DNA from: an uncultured Eubacteriales bacterium
Lineage (GTDB): Bacteria > Bacillota > Clostridia > Christensenellales > Borkfalkiaceae
Direction of reading: 5' to 3'
Assembly (NCBI GenBank): GCA_900556195.1
Contig: USOJ01000039.1
Span: 1-7,509, forward strand
DNA: 7,509 nucleotides
This document shows positions 4,672 to 7,509 of the stretch, piece after piece. The notes beneath the pieces were generated by a model that worked only from the letters and a program-made list of their open reading frames with translations, was not told the DNA's origin and did no database searches. Within the stretch, counting starts at the first letter, position 1; the number at the start of each line of letters is the position of its first letter. The translations under genes and the position numbers were made by a program.

Positions 4672-6672
4672 ATGAAAAAAATTTTTGTATTGTTGACGGC
4701 TATCGTCGTTTTATGCGCGGCGAGCATTATTTCGGGGTGTAACGCTTCCGATGCCGGGCACACGCATAAATTCGCCGACGAGTTTACCTGTAACGACAGA
4801 CATTGCATCGTAAAAGGGTGTAATTACGTGAAAAAAGCGACGACGGAACACGTTTACGCGGATGAATTTACCTGCCATGACAGGGTATGTACGGTTTGCG
4901 GGGACAAGAGTGTTGCGACTACCGAGCATCAATACGGCGAATGGGTGGTCGTTCGCGACCCCGCCTGCGAACTTAAAGGCGTCAAAACGCGCGAGTGCGG
5001 TTGCGGAGAAACCGACAAAAGCGATATTCCTGCAACGGGGCATAAATACGCCGACAAATTTACTTGTCACGACAGACATTGTTTAGCGGACGACTGCAAA
5101 CACGTAGAACCTGCTACTACGGCGCATAACTTCGGTGAATGGAAAATTCTCAAAAAGCCGACCTGCACCGAAGAAGGGTTAAGAGAAAGAATTTGCGACG
5201 AATGCAGAGAAACGGAAACCGAAAAAATCGTTGCCGAACATTCGTTCGATGGCAACGGAGTTTGCACGAACTGTAACAAGAACGTAAAAGAGTGTTTCAT
5301 TACGCCGCAAACGGCTACCGCTACCGTTGCCGCCAAATCGGAAACCGGCAGATATATTATATCTTCCACCGAAAGCGGAAATGTTTATGCGATAATCCCC
5401 GGATATGTCCTTACCGAATTGAAAAAGTTGGGTTATAGTTCTCTTTCTGTTATTGCAAAGAATCCTGCTCCCGGAATTGCCGATAAGGACAGCAAAAATA
5501 AACCGATAAAAGTTGCCGCGGACGATACTTCTAACCTTTGGAGCAAGGAAACGGCGATAGCGTTTTACGATTGGGCTGATTTCTACAAAGCAGGCAAGAA
5601 AATCGATTTCAAGCTCGATTTGAATATATATGCGGGCAGAGATATTTATATTTACACCGAACGCACCAACGAATATCCTTTGGAAATTATGGTGACCGAG
5701 TTCGGCTATGAAGACAGATCGGGCTGGGTTGTCGGCAACGGCAATTATTGGGGCGCCGTCGATTATATCGAAGATAAAGGCTGGGTAATGAAAGACGTTA
5801 CGGACGGCGGGGCTCAGAACCAGTTCTGGAGCATAATTCCGAGCGAAATTATTCAGAAGAAAATTGCCGAAGGCTATACGAAGATGACTATCGTCTACGC
5901 GAATGGATTTGACGGCGTGGATAACCCGAACGTCGGTAAATTCACGAATACCGCATCGATGATCTGCCCCATATCGAAGGGAACCGGAAGTTGCGATTAC
6001 AACTATGTGAGCGGAACTATCGCCGATTATTGTACCGAAGTTGAAAAAGACGGCGTGAAATATTATGAACATTACGTAAATCTCACCGACGCAAACTACG
6101 ACTTCACGAGAGATATAGACGTTTTATGTTGCAATACGGATGCAGACGGCAAAAAAGTTACTTGCGGTTACATTGCCGACATAGTATTTGAAACCGAGGT
6201 GAAAGAGGATAAGTCCGGCTGGCTGCTTGGCAGCGCAAGCGATAACGGGGCCGTACGATATATCGAAGGTAAAGGCTGGGTGATGAGTTCGGTGGATGGT
6301 TCGAAAGACTTCTGGTGTCTTATTTCGGGGGAGGTTATACGGAAAAAGATTGCCGAGGGGTATAGGAAGATGACAATCGTCTACGCGAATAACCTTGAGG
6401 GCGACAAAAATACGGATACGGGTAACTTTGTCAATACCACGTCGAGATTGTACCCTTGTAAAGCGGGCGGCGAATATATTGCGGACTACGTAAGCGGCGC
6501 GATCAGCAGTTACTGCGTGAAAAACGCTGCGGGAAATTACGAACACATTATTAGTCTGACTGACGAGAGAATTGATTTTACGAAAGATCAGTACGTATAT
6601 TGTGTGGCTGCCGACAACAACAAAAAGACCGTTACCCGCGGATACATCGCGGATATAGTATTCTCGAGATAA
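4672..6672 (+). CDS. Cys-rich repeat lipoprotein, unknown function
   Basis: This 666-residue predicted surface lipoprotein has a type II signal peptide (MKKIFVLLTAIVVLCAASIISGC) with lipobox ISGC and the lipid-bearing Cys at 23. Residues 29-208 carry 18 further Cys and many His in alternating modules. Three have the form F-T-C-x-D-R-x-C (around 39-50, 67-76 and 131-142) and two the form GEW...C...RxC (89-111 and 155-178), ending in CTNC. Residues 222-664 contain three related copies of a domain of about 125-160 residues. The second (348-508) and third (513-664) copies are clearly alike: SGW..G, GWVM, KKIAEGY.KMTIVYAN, YVSG and GYIADIVF recur. The first is eroded. No enzyme motif is visible. 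It is divergent from the AraC-type gene and followed by another secreted protein, so a regulated surface-binding role is inferred. Metal binding by the Cys/His modules is possible but unproven. Confidence 0.85.
   Translation: MKKIFVLLTAIVVLCAASIISGCNASDAGHTHKFADEFTCNDRHCIVKGCNYVKKATTEHVYADEFTCHDRVCTVCGDKSVATTEHQYGEWVVVRDPACELKGVKTRECGCGETDKSDIPATGHKYADKFTCHDRHCLADDCKHVEPATTAHNFGEWKILKKPTCTEEGLRERICDECRETETEKIVAEHSFDGNGVCTNCNKNVKECFITPQTATATVAAKSETGRYIISSTESGNVYAIIPGYVLTELKKLGYSSLSVIAKNPAPGIADKDSKNKPIKVAADDTSNLWSKETAIAFYDWADFYKAGKKIDFKLDLNIYAGRDIYIYTERTNEYPLEIMVTEFGYEDRSGWVVGNGNYWGAVDYIEDKGWVMKDVTDGGAQNQFWSIIPSEIIQKKIAEGYTKMTIVYANGFDGVDNPNVGKFTNTASMICPISKGTGSCDYNYVSGTIADYCTEVEKDGVKYYEHYVNLTDANYDFTRDIDVLCCNTDADGKKVTCGYIADIVFETEVKEDKSGWLLGSASDNGAVRYIEGKGWVMSSVDGSKDFWCLISGEVIRKKIAEGYRKMTIVYANNLEGDKNTDTGNFVNTTSRLYPCKAGGEYIADYVSGAISSYCVKNAAGNYEHIISLTDERIDFTKDQYVYCVAADNNKKTVTRGYIADIVFSR
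4756..5295 (+). repeat. Coding repeats: alternating Cys/His modules of the lipoprotein
   Basis: Residues 29-208 are built from two module types. The DEFTC module gives C40-x4-C45-x4-C50, C68-x4-C73-x2-C76 and C132-x4-C137-x4-C142. The GEW module gives C99-x9-C109-x-C111 and C165-x9-C175-x2-C178. Most modules are joined by ATTEH, ATTAH or ATGH. DNA similarity persists between copies (for example GACAGACATTG at about 4795 and 5071), pointing to fairly recent duplication. Confidence 0.75.
5335..6663 (+). repeat. Coding repeats: three copies of a lipoprotein C-terminal domain
   Basis: The copies are about 5335-5706, 5713-6195 and 6208-6663. The last two share long near-identical blocks such as KMTIVYAN and GYIADIVF. 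The first keeps only an outline: VYAIIPGYVLTELKKLGYSSLSVIAKN matches FWSIIPSEIIQKKIAEGYTKMTIVYAN position for position, with partial identity. The pattern suggests a beta-rich binding domain. I cannot name the family. Confidence 0.7.
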
Positions 6673-6683
6673 TCCGAATAGAA

Positions 6684-6717
6684 ATAAACAGGCTTATTTT
6701 GCGATAAGCCTGTTTAT
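6684..6717 (+). terminator. Intergenic hairpin between the two surface-protein genes
   Basis: A 14-bp perfect stem pairs 6684-6697 with 6704-6717 (core AAACAGGCTTAT / ATAAGCCTGTTT) around TTTGCG. It starts 11 bases after the lipoprotein stop. No T-run follows the stem. Only 26 bases, including the ribosome binding site, separate it from the next ATG, too few for a promoter. A leaky terminator or an mRNA-stabilising hairpin fits best. Confidence 0.6.
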
Positions 6718-6743
6718 CGACAAAAGCATTTTAAGGAAACGAT

Positions 6744-7509
6744 ATGAAAAAGATACTTATTTTAGCGGCGTTTGCGTCTGCGTTGATTGTTTCCGCGTTC
6801 GGCGGAACGACGGCAAGCGCGGCAAGCGCGGAAGATGACGATTTTAACGCTTATATCGTCGCTACGGGCGAAGAATGTCTTACCGAATATTACACTCAGG
6901 TCGGCGACGGAAACGCGACTGTTACGTTCGATTTACAGTGGAGAAGCGCGGGCGGATATTTCGGAGTAGTGGCGGGTGATTCGAAAAAACTCGGCAAACT
7001 TTCCGAAATGACCGATTATATGCTTTTCGGAGACGGAGTCGTTTCAAGCAAAACCCTGGACGTCGAAACCGACGTTTTCGATGCCGGATATACTTACCGA
7101 ATTAAGTTCGACGCTAAAAACGAAGCGTGGACGGTCGATAAAAAGGGTATTTGCGAAAGTGAAAACTCTTTTCTGAACGTTTTAACGGTAACAAACTCTT
7201 TTACGTCGTCGAACACCGTCGGGCTTGCGTGCTATACGAAAGATGAGAAGTCCGCGACGGCCGTGATAGACAATCTCGTTATGACCAGCAACAGCGGGAA
7301 ATACGAATACGTCAGGAACGCGTTTTCGGAGTTTAACACCATTAAAGACGGCAGAATGAAAACGCTCGTTACGAATGCGACAACGGGCGAAAAAAAATCG
7401 GATGAGTTCGTTTATATACAAAAAGAATGGACGTGCAGCGTGCGTTTCGTCGCGGAAAACGGCGAAATTTTAAGCAGTCGGAAAGTTGCGGGATACGGAA
7501 CGGCTAGTG
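6744..7509 (+). CDS. Secreted surface protein with LamG-like domain, 5' part
   Basis: The first 255 codons are open to the window's end, with no stop. ATG 6744 follows TAAGGAAA (AAGG at 6733-6736, 7-base spacer). A Sec signal peptide (MKKILILAAFASALIVSAFG) ends in two consecutive ASA motifs (24-29), so signal peptidase I cleavage is expected there. Residues about 31-182 resemble a beta-sandwich of the concanavalin/laminin-G type: FDLQW, GGYFGVVAGD, YRIKFDAKNEAWTV, TVGLACYT and VIDNLVMTS follow the usual strand order. Residues about 229-255 (WTCSVRFVAENGEILSSRKV) look like the beginning of an InlB-type repeat found in Gram-positive surface proteins. No lipobox is present; a C-terminal anchor may lie beyond the window. 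Probably co-transcribed with the preceding lipoprotein gene. The domain calls are by eye and tentative. Confidence 0.75.
   Translation, partial: MKKILILAAFASALIVSAFGGTTASAASAEDDDFNAYIVATGEECLTEYYTQVGDGNATVTFDLQWRSAGGYFGVVAGDSKKLGKLSEMTDYMLFGDGVVSSKTLDVETDVFDAGYTYRIKFDAKNEAWTVDKKGICESENSFLNVLTVTNSFTSSNTVGLACYTKDEKSATAVIDNLVMTSNSGKYEYVRNAFSEFNTIKDGRMKTLVTNATTGEKKSDEFVYIQKEWTCSVRFVAENGEILSSRKVAGYGTAS
6813..6830 (+). repeat. Tandem 9-bp repeat at the signal-peptide cleavage site
   Basis: GCAAGCGCG occurs twice in direct succession (6813-6821 and 6822-6830) and encodes Ala-Ser-Ala twice. It duplicates the A-x-A signal peptidase I motif in frame. Confidence 0.85.

Noticed and set aside
5179..6072. 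A 297-codon - strand ORF opposite the lipoprotein
   Set aside because: It is an antisense shadow of a repetitive gene. It shows no motif or start signal, and the + strand gene is well supported.
6787..6969. A 60-codon + strand ORF
   Set aside because: It lies out of frame inside the secreted-protein gene, whose own start, signal peptide and open frame are clear.

Overview
The window looks like a piece of a moderately AT-rich genome from a Clostridia-type member of the Bacillota, probably gut- or host-associated. The reasons are strong AGGAG-type ribosome binding sites, a membrane diadenylate cyclase of the CdaA class, a CCA-encoding tRNA-Leu, an L-fucose mutarotase, and a lipoprotein with Cys/His-rich modules of a kind common in uncultured Clostridia. 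No species can be named from sequence alone.

Region 1 (1-2821, + strand) is a housekeeping gene run. It holds the 3' part of holA (DNA polymerase III delta subunit), cdaA (c-di-AMP synthase), an unrecognised 36-residue single-pass membrane peptide (1509-1619), and a divergent aspartate kinase. The aspartate kinase starts at a TTG that overlaps the peptide's stop codon. The small peptide sits after cdaA, where many Bacillota carry cdaR and glmM, and it is translationally linked to the kinase. This is the most plausible candidate here for an undescribed partner protein.

Region 2 (2822-3687) has fucU (L-fucose mutarotase) behind its own sigma-A-type promoter. A hairpin ends 2 bases before the 5' end of tRNA-Leu(UAG). 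Two good terminators and two weaker T-tailed hairpins follow, with no credible protein-coding gene.

Region 3 (3688-7509) is an accessory surface-protein locus. An AraC-family regulator with an N-terminal cupin domain (- strand) is transcribed away from a 666-residue lipoprotein. The lipoprotein has Cys/His-rich N-terminal modules and a threefold-repeated C-terminal domain. A second secreted protein follows and runs off the window; it has a putative concanavalin-like domain and the start of an InlB-like repeat. Both divergent promoters are close to consensus. A GTGTTC/GAACAC dyad lies upstream of and across them, and a 26-bp near-palindrome sits one base before the lipoprotein Shine-Dalgarno. 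I infer a regulated operon for a cell-surface binding function, with AraC as the likely local regulator. The ligand cannot be deduced.
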